This document shows positions 8,803 to 16,620 of a DNA stretch of 38,832 nt, in pieces. Where the stretch lies: the NCBI GenBank assembly GCA_002293665.1, contig DBDQ01000109.1, positions 1 through 38,832 of the forward strand, given 5' to 3'. Within the stretch, counting starts at the first letter, position 1, and each line of letters starts with the position of its first letter. The DNA is from Alistipes sp. UBA928 (GTDB taxonomy: Bacteria; Bacteroidota; Bacteroidia; Bacteroidales; Rikenellaceae). The notes beneath the pieces are model-generated. The model saw only the letters and a list, made by a program, of their open reading frames with translations, was not told the origin of the DNA and did no database searches. The position numbers were made by a program, and so were the translations under genes.

Positions 8803-8810
8803 CAAATCTA
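8803..8810 (-). promoter_or_regulatory. Candidate -7 element for the ROK/GlcNAc operon
   Basis: On the minus strand this reads TAGATTTG, a perfect match to the Bacteroidota -7 element TAnnTTTG. The expected -33 TTTG is not present at the right distance; that position falls just before the GH9 start codon. A weak or activator-dependent promoter is therefore likely. No equally good promoter is visible for the divergent GH9 gene. Confidence 0.45.
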
Positions 8811-8836
8811 ATTTATTTAAGTTATTTTGTCCTGTT

Positions 8837-11266
8837 ATGAAGCAAATAATGGCCAGTCTGACATTCTGTTATGTCGTTTTTTGTTTAAGCGGCACGACAC
8901 ATGCTCAAACCTCGCTTGCGACCGATCCCGCACTTGAGCGTGACATTATAGCCACCGGACTTGTCCACAGCCCGCTCCCGCTCGACGCGTCCCGTTCGTT
9001 TGAAGCTACGGGCCGGACGAAAAAAGTGGTGAACAGCGAGGCCGTTGCCAGCGCTGCCGACTTCGCTAATTGGAGTCACAGCGGTCTCGGGGTCGTCGAA
9101 CGGTCGTTCGACAAAACGCCCGGCTGGAATCTCCTGTTGACATTGCCGGCTTCCACGGGTCAAAGAGCCCAGGGCCCGCCTGATGATCCCGACTACGCTA
9201 CTTATGGCAACGGCGGTGCGATGCTGCGACTCGCGCCCGATGAGGCCGACTGGAGCGGTTTTAACCGTGTCGCATTCCGCGTACTGCCCGAATGCGAAGT
9301 GACAGGTGCTGTTAATCTCAATCTCACAATCGGAGGCGTCTCCCACCTTGTCAACCTCACCAATCGCAAATGGAACGACTGTTTTTTCGACATTGAGGGG
9401 CTTGACCGCAATCACATCGAAATCATAGGCTTCAGTTGCACCATTAGAGGAGGAGATTCGCCAGGCGGCGAACTGCGTTTCCACATCGACGGCCTCGAGC
9501 GCCAACTCGTCGAGGATCTCGACCCTGAGAGCGGTTGGGCGCCCGCCTCTGGCAAGATCATCCACTCCACAAGCGGATACCGCATCGGCGGCCCCAAAAC
9601 AGCCATCATTACCGCCGCAAATCATGGCGGGCGATTTTCGCTCGTCGATGACGCCACCGGACGAACCATAATTGAAGGTGCCGTCGAGAAAGTCGCTACA
9701 ACTATCGGTGAGTTCGTCACTGCCGACTTCACGTCGCTGAATGTTCCAGGCCGGTATCGTTTGCACGTCGGCGGCGTCGAGACCCCGCCGTTCGAGATCG
9801 GGCCCGACGTATGGACGAACTCGCTGTGGCGGGTGTTGAGTTTCATATTCAGCCAAAGATGCGGCCATCCCGTCCCCGGTATCCACGGTGTCTGTCACAC
9901 CGACCTTTTTTCGATGCACAACGGGCAGCGAATATCTTACGCCGGAGGTTGGCACGACGCGGGCGACCTGTCGCAGCAAACCCTCCAGACGGGCGACGTC
10001 TATTTCTCGCTGCTCGAAGCCTCCGCGAAACTCAAAGAGAGCAACCCAATGCTTGCTGCCAGGCTTCTCGAAGAGGCCGAATGGGGCCTTGAATTCACCC
10101 TGCGCCAAAGGTATGGCGACGGTTACCGCGCGTCGAGCGTGGGCCTGCTGATATGGCTCGACGGAGTGATCGATTCGTTCGACGACATCAATTCGGTGCG
10201 TGTACAGAATCTCGCCTTCGACAACTTTCTCCACTCTGCATATGAAGCATACGCCGCCATGACCATAGACCGCGACCCGAGGTTGCAGGAGCGCCTGACC
10301 CATGTCGCTAAGGCGGATTTCGATTTCGCAATGGAGCGCCACCGCGAAGTTGGCTATGGTGAGTTCATTCATTTTTACGAACACAGCTACAACACCTCCG
10401 AGAGTCAATACATGGCCACCATATCGTGGGCCGCGAGTATGCTTTACAAGCTTACGGGCGAGCAACGGTACGCCGACATTGCCGCCGAATACATCCGCTA
10501 CACGCTCGACTGCCAGCGCACCGAGCCCCTCGGCGACAAGGCGGGTACGCGCGGTTTTTTCTATCGCGATACGACGCGCCGGTCGATAGTCCACTACATC
10601 CACCAGTCGCGCGAACAGGTATACATGCAGGCGCTTACGTTGTTGTGTGAAACCCAACCGAACCATGTCGACCATGCCAGGTGGGAGGGTGCGATCCGCC
10701 TCTACGGCGACTACCTCAAAGGCCTCATGCGCTACACAGCCCCCTACGGAATGCTTCCAAGCGGGGTGTATCACGTGAATGAACCTGCCGACGAACAGGG
10801 CTTTTCCCGGCTGCACCTGTGGCCTCCTGCCAACGCCGTCGAGCTTTACGGGGAGCAGGTTCGCTCCGGCATTAGATTGGACGACGAACACTACGTGAGG
10901 CGTTTTCCCGTGTGGTTCAGTATCTTCAACGGCAACACGGCCGTCCATCTTTCGATGGGTAAAGCCGCTGCCATCTGTGGTAATTTTTTGGGAGACAAAG
11001 AGCTTCTCGACATCGGCCTCGAACAGATGTATTGGACCGTCGGCAAGAATCCTTTCGGGCAGTCGCTCATATACGGCGAGGGATACAACTACCCCTCTAT
11101 GGACAGTTTTTCGTCGGGTGAGATGACCGGCGAAATGCCCGTCGGCATTCGTTCGCTCGGCAACGACGACGTGCCGTACTGGCCTCGTGCCGTGAACGCC
11201 TGCTACAAGGAGGTGTGGGTCACCTCTGCCGGGAAATGGCTCTCGTTGGCCGCTGAATATGAATAA
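8837..11266 (+). CDS. Secreted glycoside hydrolase family 9 enzyme
   Basis: This 809-residue protein begins with a signal peptide (cut near THAQ, residue 24). Residues about 55-225 form an extra region that looks like a beta-sandwich and may bind carbohydrate. Residues 240-322 resemble the Ig-like CelD_N domain that precedes many GH9 catalytic domains. The catalytic domain follows, with GGWHDAGD at 370-377 supplying the paired aspartates (Asp374, Asp377). A C-terminal segment NACYKEVWVTSAGKWL carries the probable acid Glu at 792. GH9 enzymes are mostly endo- or exo-beta-1,4-glucanases, but one branch is exo-glucosaminidase acting on chitosan oligosaccharides. In this GlcNAc-centred context that alternative deserves weight. 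The ThuA-like lipoprotein gene follows after 17 bases. Confidence 0.85.
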   Translation: MKQIMASLTFCYVVFCLSGTTHAQTSLATDPALERDIIATGLVHSPLPLDASRSFEATGRTKKVVNSEAVASAADFANWSHSGLGVVERSFDKTPGWNLLLTLPASTGQRAQGPPDDPDYATYGNGGAMLRLAPDEADWSGFNRVAFRVLPECEVTGAVNLNLTIGGVSHLVNLTNRKWNDCFFDIEGLDRNHIEIIGFSCTIRGGDSPGGELRFHIDGLERQLVEDLDPESGWAPASGKIIHSTSGYRIGGPKTAIITAANHGGRFSLVDDATGRTIIEGAVEKVATTIGEFVTADFTSLNVPGRYRLHVGGVETPPFEIGPDVWTNSLWRVLSFIFSQRCGHPVPGIHGVCHTDLFSMHNGQRISYAGGWHDAGDLSQQTLQTGDVYFSLLEASAKLKESNPMLAARLLEEAEWGLEFTLRQRYGDGYRASSVGLLIWLDGVIDSFDDINSVRVQNLAFDNFLHSAYEAYAAMTIDRDPRLQERLTHVAKADFDFAMERHREVGYGEFIHFYEHSYNTSESQYMATISWAASMLYKLTGEQRYADIAAEYIRYTLDCQRTEPLGDKAGTRGFFYRDTTRRSIVHYIHQSREQVYMQALTLLCETQPNHVDHARWEGAIRLYGDYLKGLMRYTAPYGMLPSGVYHVNEPADEQGFSRLHLWPPANAVELYGEQVRSGIRLDDEHYVRRFPVWFSIFNGNTAVHLSMGKAAAICGNFLGDKELLDIGLEQMYWTVGKNPFGQSLIYGEGYNYPSMDSFSSGEMTGEMPVGIRSLGNDDVPYWPRAVNACYKEVWVTSAGKWLSLAAEYE

Positions 11267-11283
11267 TCCTTTCACAATATCCA

Positions 11284-12030
11284 ATGAAAAAACTCTTTAT
11301 CGTTTTAGCTCTCGCCGTTGCCACGGGGTGCACGGCGAAGGATCCTTACAAAGTTTTGGTGCTCACCGAACGCGGTGGCCAACATGGTCCCTTTACCGAT
11401 GCCGGCATCGAGTGGCTCGAAGAGCAACAGTCCCTCCTCGGTTTCGAGATCGTCGAGATCAACGACACCCGTAACATTGATGAGGCTTTTCTGAGTCAAT
11501 TCCGCCTCGTCATCCAACTCGACTATCCGCCTTACACCTGGACACCTGAAGCCGAGCGTGCTTTCGTCGATTATATCGACAACGGTCGCGGCGGCTGGGT
11601 GGGATTCCATCACGCCACGCTGCTTGGCGAGTTCGACGGTTATCCCATGTGGGAGTGGTTCTCCGACTTCATGGGCGATATCCGCTTCCAAAATTACATC
11701 GCCGCGCTGGCTGACGGAGAGGTTAGTGTCGAAGCCGCCGACCATCCCGTGATGCGGGGCGTTCCCTCGGTATTCGTGATTCCCGATGACGAGTGGTACA
11801 CCTTCGACAGGAGCCCGAGACCCAATGTGCAGGTGTTGGCAAGTGTCGACGAGGATAGTTACGAGCCCGCCTCCGATATAAAAATGGGAGACCATCCGGT
11901 GGTATGGGCGAATCCTTCCAAAAAAGCGCGTAACGTCTACTTCCTTATGGGCCACACGCCCGCCCTGTTCGAAAACGAGGCGTTCACCACGATGTTCACC
12001 AACGCCATCCTTTGGGGGGCGGGAGAATAG
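11284..12030 (+). CDS. ThuA-like lipoprotein
   Basis: This 248-residue protein has a lipoprotein signal peptide ending in ATGC (Cys16). The rest matches the ThuA-like domain (PF06283, class I glutamine-amidotransferase fold). Signatures are KVLVLTERGGQHGPFTDAG near the start, GGWVGFHHA near residue 105, DHPVMRGVP near 150 and a C-terminal KARNVYFLMGHTP. ThuA was named from trehalose utilisation, but the reaction is not settled for most members. In Bacteroidota it often sits beside glycosidases and sugar oxidoreductases. It is 17 bases behind the GH9 gene, so the two probably act together outside the cytoplasm. It differs from the second ThuA-like protein in this window (32277-33107), which carries an ordinary signal peptide and belongs to another branch. 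Confidence 0.8.
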   Translation: MKKLFIVLALAVATGCTAKDPYKVLVLTERGGQHGPFTDAGIEWLEEQQSLLGFEIVEINDTRNIDEAFLSQFRLVIQLDYPPYTWTPEAERAFVDYIDNGRGGWVGFHHATLLGEFDGYPMWEWFSDFMGDIRFQNYIAALADGEVSVEAADHPVMRGVPSVFVIPDDEWYTFDRSPRPNVQVLASVDEDSYEPASDIKMGDHPVVWANPSKKARNVYFLMGHTPALFENEAFTTMFTNAILWGAGE

Positions 12031-12057
12031 TCCGCCGCCGCCGTCGGGAGCGCGGGA

Positions 12058-13293
12058 TTACGGCCTTTTAAAGAGCGCGTCGATATATCCGCGGTTGATC
12101 CGCGTGTTCTCCTGCCGGTAGTTTTCGGCCAGTGTTTGCAGTGCGGCCCATGCCTCGTCGGGTGTGGGCCGCGGTGCGTTACCCCTCCAGTAGTCGATAA
12201 GGCGCAGCCACCCTGCTCCGGGAGTTACCTCCATCGGCGTACGCTCGCCCATTCGCTTGAAAGTCCACCAGCACCAGCCTATGTCGTTGCCCTCCAGCAG
12301 ATCGACCGCTTCGGTGAACCATTCGTTCGTGTTCTCACCCGACTCCGACATCCAAAGCGGGGCGTTCTGCTCCGAGCGGTTTTTAAGCGCTGTGGCCAGT
12401 GTCTCCTGTGTGTTAGGGATCCAGTAGCGGTGGAAACTGATCGCGGTGTTGTCGTCCCAGTCGAGGGGCCACACTCCGTTGTAGTTGTTGCCCCAGCCGT
12501 TTCCCTCGATGATTATCATGTGGTTGGTGTCGATCTCGCGTATAGCTTTTGTAGCTTTCACCAGAAAATCGCGCAGGGGGGCGTTGTTCGGTTCGGCCGT
12601 GCCGTTAGGGTCGCCCTCGGGATCGGTGAAGCCCCAGTTGGGCTCGTTGACCAGGTCGTAGCCACCGATCCACTCCTCGTCTTTATACCGCTCGGCGAGT
12701 TTTTTCCACAGGGCTATGGCTTTGTCCGTGTTGCGCTCGTCCTGCCAAAATTTCACGGGCGAAGCATCCGATATGGCAACGTCGTTGCCCTGGCCTCCGG
12801 GAGCGGCGTGAAGGTCGAGGAAGAGGTAGATCTTGTTGGCCGCGCACCACTCCAAAAGCCTGTCGGTTAGCGCGAAACCCTCCTCGAGCCAGGTGTGCTC
12901 GCCCGCCACGGGTTCCTTCTCGATCGGCAGCGTGTAGCTGTTGTAGTGCATCGCCATGCGCACATGGTTGAAACCCCAGGCGGCGAGCGAGTCGATGTCG
13001 CGTTTCTGAACGCCGTTTTGCCACCACGCACGGTAGAATTCGGCCGTACGCGTTTCGCCCACCAAAGCCACAAGGCTGTCCCTCAGCTGCGATTGCGTGC
13101 GCACCACGCCCGACAAGCCCAGCATATATGGCTCCTGCAAAACCCAGCCGCCGAGCCCCATGCCGCGAAGCATCACCTCGCCGCCGTCGTTGACGATCTT
13201 CTGCCCTTCGGCTCTTAAAAAAATCTTCTGCGGCTTGCATCCCGCGACAAGTGCAAGTGCGGCCAATGCAATGATTACTATAGATCTCTTCAT
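12058..13293 (-). CDS. GH5 family beta-glycanase lipoprotein
   Basis: This 411-residue protein has a lipoprotein signal (LVAGC, Cys19) and a (beta/alpha)8 GH5 domain. The catalytic residues are visible: acid/base Glu217 in DLVNEP and nucleophile Glu317 in LWMSESGE, with a conserved His288 in SFHRYW. The segment FLDLHAAPGGQGND (158-171) resembles enzymes of the exo-beta-1,3-glucanase type (similar to GH5_9). That suggests beta-1,3/1,6-glucan or cello-oligosaccharides; the exact subfamily cannot be fixed by eye. It lies 32 bases behind the GH3 gene and is convergent with the ThuA-like gene. GH3 and GH5 therefore form a two-gene unit driven by the promoter and operator upstream of GH3. Confidence 0.87.
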   Translation of the reverse strand: MKRSIVIIALAALALVAGCKPQKIFLRAEGQKIVNDGGEVMLRGMGLGGWVLQEPYMLGLSGVVRTQSQLRDSLVALVGETRTAEFYRAWWQNGVQKRDIDSLAAWGFNHVRMAMHYNSYTLPIEKEPVAGEHTWLEEGFALTDRLLEWCAANKIYLFLDLHAAPGGQGNDVAISDASPVKFWQDERNTDKAIALWKKLAERYKDEEWIGGYDLVNEPNWGFTDPEGDPNGTAEPNNAPLRDFLVKATKAIREIDTNHMIIIEGNGWGNNYNGVWPLDWDDNTAISFHRYWIPNTQETLATALKNRSEQNAPLWMSESGENTNEWFTEAVDLLEGNDIGWCWWTFKRMGERTPMEVTPGAGWLRLIDYWRGNAPRPTPDEAWAALQTLAENYRQENTRINRGYIDALFKRP

Positions 13294-13325
13294 AAAAGTT
13301 GAGATATTATATTTAGGGAAGTCGG

Positions 13326-15563
13326 TTATTCGAGAGTGAAACCGGTCTCAAGTCCTTTAGCGCTGTCGGGGCCGACCCACAGGCGGAATTCACCCGGTTC
13401 GGCGTGCCGAACCATGTCCAGGCCGTAGAACGCCAACTGGTCGGTCGTGAGGGTGAAATTAACCTCGGTCGATGCGCCTGCCGCAAGGGTGACGCGCTTG
13501 AAATCTTTCAGCTCTTTGACGGGGCGGGTGAGCGATCCCGCAACGTCGCGGATGTATAGTTGTACCACTTCGGTAGCCTGGCGCTTTCCGGTGTTGGTAA
13601 GGGTTGCCGTCACTTCGAGAGAACCGTTCATGGCGATCTTCTCGCTACTCAAAGCAAGGTTCGAGTATTCGAAGGTGGTGTAGGTCAAGCCGTAACCAAA
13701 CGGGAAAAGAGACTCGACGCCGGCGTCGAGATAATAACTCGTGTTGCCGAGCGAGGTCTGGCCCGCCTCCCGTGGGATGTCGTCGATCATGGTTTCGGTG
13801 CCTTGGAATGGACGACCGGTGTTGTTGTGGTTGTAATAAATGGGGATCTGCCCGACCTCTTTTGCGAAGGTCATGGGCAGGCGGCCACTCGGCGAAACCG
13901 CACCGAACAGCAGGTCGACAAGCGCCGGACCGCCCATCGTTCCCGGATGGAAACTGTACAGCATCGCATCTGCGGCAGCAAGTTCATCGCCGACAGTAAG
14001 CGGACGTCCCGCCATCACTACGATCACTAACGGCTTGCTTGTTTTCGCGAGCTGTGCGATAAGTTCTTTTTGAGCACCCTGCAACTCCGGGTTTGCCAGC
14101 GAATGGGCCTCACCCGACAGGATCGACTCCTCGCCCACAAAAGCTACGACTACGTCGGCCCGGCGTGCGGCGGCAACTGCACTGGCAATGCCCGCCGTGG
14201 AGCGGTCGCGGCTGTACTCGACGCCGCTTTCGTGAATGATGTTGATCTGCCCGTTGTAAGCGTCGCGCAGCGCGGCTAAAGGCGTTATGGTGCGGTCTTT
14301 CTTCCCGTCGAAGATCCAGGTGCCTAATTGGTCGTGCGGCGCATCGGCCATCGGGCCCACCACCGCCAGAGAGCGTATGCCCTCGAGCGGCAACACACCG
14401 TTGTTCTTGAGCAACACCGCCGATTGGGTTGCCGTCTCGCGCGCAGCTTCGAGATGCTCGGGCGCATAGAGGGGCGAAGGAGTGGAAGTGTCGGTGTAGG
14501 GGTTGTCGAAAAGTCCCAAACGGAACTTCAGGCGCAGGATGTTGCGCACAGAGTTGTCGATGTACTCTTGCGAAATCTTACCCTCTTTAATGAGTTCGGG
14601 CAGGAATTCGAGGTACGATCCGCTCACCATTTCCATATCTACCCCTGCGTTGGCGGCCTTCATGGCGGCCTCTTTAGGATCGGCGGCGAAACCGTGGGCT
14701 ATCATCTCGGTGACCGAGGCCCAGTCCGATACCACCATCCCGTCCCAGCCCCATTCGTCGCGAAGCATGTCGCGCACCAAAGCTTTATTGCCCGTGCCGG
14801 GGATGCCGTCGTTCTCGTTGAACGATGTCATCAGGGTGGCCGCCCCCGCGTCGATTGCAGCCTTGAATGGAACGAGGTATACGTTGCGCATCAGGTGCGG
14901 CGGAACGTTGGTCGAATTGTAGTCGCGTCCCCCTTCGGCGGCGCCGTAAGCTACGAAGTGCTTGACGCAGGCTGCGATCGAGCCGGGATCGGCGAGCGAG
15001 GAGCCCTGATAGCCCCGCACCATGGCGCTACCCATGGCCGCACCCAGAACGGGGTCTTCACCGAATCCTTCGGCAAGTCGTCCCCAACGCTGGTCGCGCG
15101 AGATGTCGAGCATGGGTGCGAATGTCCAGTGAACACCCGCCGAGCGCGCCTCGCGTGCGGCAATGGCGGCGCCTTGTTCGATCAATTCTGGATTAAAAGT
15201 GGCAGCCTGGCCGATGGGGATCGGGAAGATAGTGCGAAATCCGTGGATAACGTCGCGCCCAACGACGAGCGGAATGCCGAGGCGGCTCTCCTCGACGGCC
15301 ACCCTTTGCAGTTCGTTGAGAGCTTCGGGGTCGACTATATTCAGCAGCGAGCCGACCCGCCCGATCCGGATCTGTTGGGCAAGGTCGGCGCCGGCCGAGA
15401 CATCGTAACTGAGTTGATTCATCTGGCCGATCTTCTCTTCGAGGGTCATTTGTGCCAGAAGCGCGTCGATCCTGGTTTCGATTTCGGATCCGGTCTGTGC
15501 ACACGCGGCAAATAGAATAACAGTCGACAGAGATAAAAGTTTGATTAGTTGTTTAGGGTTCAT
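13326..15563 (-). CDS. bglX: GH3 beta-glucosidase lipoprotein (BglX-like)
   Basis: The protein has about 745 residues from the ATG at 15561-15563. The frame stays open to 15608, but the upstream part would add 15 polar residues in front of a good lipoprotein signal and would cover the operator and part of the promoter, so I reject it. Cys21 in FAAC is the lipidation site. The N-terminal GH3 domain carries KHFVAYGAAEGGRDYN (about 201-216) and the nucleophile Asp280 in MVVSDWASV. The GH3 C-terminal domain and a fibronectin type III-like domain (TLTNTGKRQATEVVQLYIRD) follow. The motifs fit beta-glucosidases and not NagZ-type N-acetylglucosaminidases. It would release glucose from oligosaccharides made by GH5. 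Expression is probably controlled by the divergent NrtR-type regulator. Confidence 0.9.
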   Translation of the reverse strand: MNPKQLIKLLSLSTVILFAACAQTGSEIETRIDALLAQMTLEEKIGQMNQLSYDVSAGADLAQQIRIGRVGSLLNIVDPEALNELQRVAVEESRLGIPLVVGRDVIHGFRTIFPIPIGQAATFNPELIEQGAAIAAREARSAGVHWTFAPMLDISRDQRWGRLAEGFGEDPVLGAAMGSAMVRGYQGSSLADPGSIAACVKHFVAYGAAEGGRDYNSTNVPPHLMRNVYLVPFKAAIDAGAATLMTSFNENDGIPGTGNKALVRDMLRDEWGWDGMVVSDWASVTEMIAHGFAADPKEAAMKAANAGVDMEMVSGSYLEFLPELIKEGKISQEYIDNSVRNILRLKFRLGLFDNPYTDTSTPSPLYAPEHLEAARETATQSAVLLKNNGVLPLEGIRSLAVVGPMADAPHDQLGTWIFDGKKDRTITPLAALRDAYNGQINIIHESGVEYSRDRSTAGIASAVAAARRADVVVAFVGEESILSGEAHSLANPELQGAQKELIAQLAKTSKPLVIVVMAGRPLTVGDELAAADAMLYSFHPGTMGGPALVDLLFGAVSPSGRLPMTFAKEVGQIPIYYNHNNTGRPFQGTETMIDDIPREAGQTSLGNTSYYLDAGVESLFPFGYGLTYTTFEYSNLALSSEKIAMNGSLEVTATLTNTGKRQATEVVQLYIRDVAGSLTRPVKELKDFKRVTLAAGASTEVNFTLTTDQLAFYGLDMVRHAEPGEFRLWVGPDSAKGLETGFTLE

Positions 15564-15575
15564 ATTATCAACGTT

Positions 15576-15594
15576 AATGTGTATTTTACACTTA
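15576..15594. promoter_or_regulatory. Candidate operator (imperfect copy) in the GH3 leader
   Basis: The sequence AATGTGT-ATTTT-ACACTTA has the same spacing and left half as the perfect repeat at 15690-15708; the right half matches at five of seven positions. It lies between the -7 element of the GH3 promoter (15606-15613) and the GH3 start codon (15563), around or just past the expected transcription start. A bound repressor would block GH3-GH5 transcription there. The repressor is inferred to be the divergent NrtR-type protein. Confidence 0.6.
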
Positions 15595-15605
15595 GATTGT
15601 CGATG

Positions 15606-15636
15606 CAAAGGTAGATAAATAAATATTTAATGCAAA
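15606..15636 (-). promoter_or_regulatory. Strong promoter for GH3-GH5
   Basis: On the minus strand this is TTTG (15633-15636), a 19-base AT-rich spacer, then TACCTTTG (15606-15613). Both elements match the Bacteroidota housekeeping consensus TTTG-N19..21-TAnnTTTG without mismatch. The start codon is about 43 bases downstream. Confidence 0.8.
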
Positions 15637-15689
15637 TAGGTAGCATAAAAATGTTGTAAATCAATATTTTATCAGTTGCATGCGAGGTC

Positions 15690-15708
15690 AATGTGTAAAA
15701 AACACATT
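15690..15708. promoter_or_regulatory. Perfect inverted repeat, probable NrtR-type operator
   Basis: The repeat AATGTGT-AAAAA-ACACATT has two seven-base arms that are exact reverse complements, with a five-base A spacer. It ends five bases upstream of the -33 element of the regulator gene promoter. Its position and the second copy before GH3 fit an operator for a dimeric regulator that controls both itself and GH3-GH5. Confidence 0.7.
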
Positions 15709-15713
15709 AATAA

Positions 15714-15745
15714 TTTGGTTATATAAAAAACATCGCATACATTTG
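15714..15745 (+). promoter_or_regulatory. Promoter of the NrtR-type regulator gene
   Basis: TTTG at 15714-15717, a 20-base spacer, then TACATTTG at 15738-15745 match the Bacteroidota promoter consensus exactly. The start codon chosen for the regulator (15773) is 28 bases past the -7 element. This supports the shorter protein over the longer open frame that begins at 15680, upstream of the promoter. Confidence 0.8.
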
Positions 15746-15772
15746 CCCCGAAGTATACTAACCGTCAAATGC

Positions 15773-16501
15773 ATGAAAAGTTCAACACCCATAACGGAAA
15801 CTCTTCGACACATATCAGTGGATGGTGTCGTTCTTGGCTATGGCGACGGCAAGCTGAAAGTGTTGTTGCGACGCGAATCCATAGAGCACGACGGAAAGGT
15901 CACCATCGAGTGGAAACTTCCCGGGCATCATATCCGCTCGAATGAAACCGTTGAGGAGACGGCCATCCGCACTCTGTACGAACAGACGGGTATGCGGAAT
16001 ATATTCCTCAAGCAGTTTCATGTCTTCAGTTCGCTCGACCGTTTGCATCGGCGCGAATTCGATTTTGCCTGGATAAGGAAGCACGGTGTCGGAGAATGGA
16101 GGGTTATCACCGTCGGGTTTTATGCACTGGTGAATTTGAAAAACATCAGTCTTGCCGACATGTCGCCCGAGGCGGAATGGAGGGAGATCTCCGGGATCGG
16201 CGAATTGATCTTCGACCACCGTGAGATACTCGATGCCGCTCTCGAAAAAATTCGTCACGACCTCTATCTTGAACCTGTGTTGTTTGAGCTGCTGCCCGAT
16301 AAATTTACCCTTACGGATTTGCAGAATATCTATGAACTTATCATGGGTCGTTCAGTCGACAAGCGTAATTTCCGCCGTAAAGCGATTTCAAAAGCGTATA
16401 TCGTGCCGTTGGCCGAACGTCAAACGGGCGTTGCTCACAGAGCTGCAGGATACTACATGTTCAACCGAAAAATATTTGACAAGGAGATGCAAGAAGATTA
16501 A
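15773..16501 (+). CDS. NrtR-type transcription regulator (Nudix domain plus winged helix)
   Basis: The protein has 242 residues from the ATG at 15773 (MKSSTPITETLRHISVDGVV). The frame is open from 15680, but the promoter lies inside that extension. Residues about 12-140 form a Nudix-like domain (VDGVVLGYGDGKLKVLLRRES). The Nudix box is degenerate: the stretch from PGHH to YEQTGM lacks the usual REUxEE glutamates, so it probably senses a sugar or sugar phosphate instead of hydrolysing one. Residues about 155-235 match the C-terminal winged helix of NrtR-like regulators (FTLTDLQNIYELIMG, KRNFRRK). In Bacteroidota this family includes the arabinose regulator AraR and xylose regulators. The gene is divergent from GH3-GH5 and lies 119 bases before the PUL. 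The effector is not known; a glucose-type sugar is a guess. Confidence 0.88.
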   Translation: MKSSTPITETLRHISVDGVVLGYGDGKLKVLLRRESIEHDGKVTIEWKLPGHHIRSNETVEETAIRTLYEQTGMRNIFLKQFHVFSSLDRLHRREFDFAWIRKHGVGEWRVITVGFYALVNLKNISLADMSPEAEWREISGIGELIFDHREILDAALEKIRHDLYLEPVLFELLPDKFTLTDLQNIYELIMGRSVDKRNFRRKAISKAYIVPLAERQTGVAHRAAGYYMFNRKIFDKEMQED

Positions 16502-16620
16502 CGATGAAGCCTCGTGCCGGCGCATAAAATTTTGTAATAACCTAGAACTAATCTGGTCGTCTTTAATTTTTGTATCTTTTTTGATATCAGGATAATATAA
16601 CCTCAATCCTAACCTTAATC

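Noticed and set aside
8735..8836. Promoter for the GH9 gene (TACCTTTC at 8789-8796)
   Set aside because: It has one mismatch in the -7 element and no TTTG at the right distance, so it is not strong enough to list.
8885..11284. Open reading frame of 799 codons antisense to the GH9 gene
   Set aside because: It mirrors the GH9 gene; the translation has no recognisable domain, and the sense frame has a signal peptide and catalytic motifs.
14328..15515. 395-codon plus-strand frame inside the GH3 gene, and a 347-codon one inside the GH18-GH20 gene (3243-4286)
   Set aside because: Both are shadows of strongly supported genes; neither shows a domain or a start context.
15564..15608. Longer N terminus of the GH3 protein (start at 15608)
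   Set aside because: It would add polar residues before a lipoprotein signal and overlaps the proposed operator and -7 element.
16502..16620. Third operator or full promoter upstream of the GH18 lipoprotein gene
   Set aside because: No AATGTGT-N5-ACACATT-like repeat is present, and the TATCTTTT element lacks a -33 TTTG at 19-21 bases.
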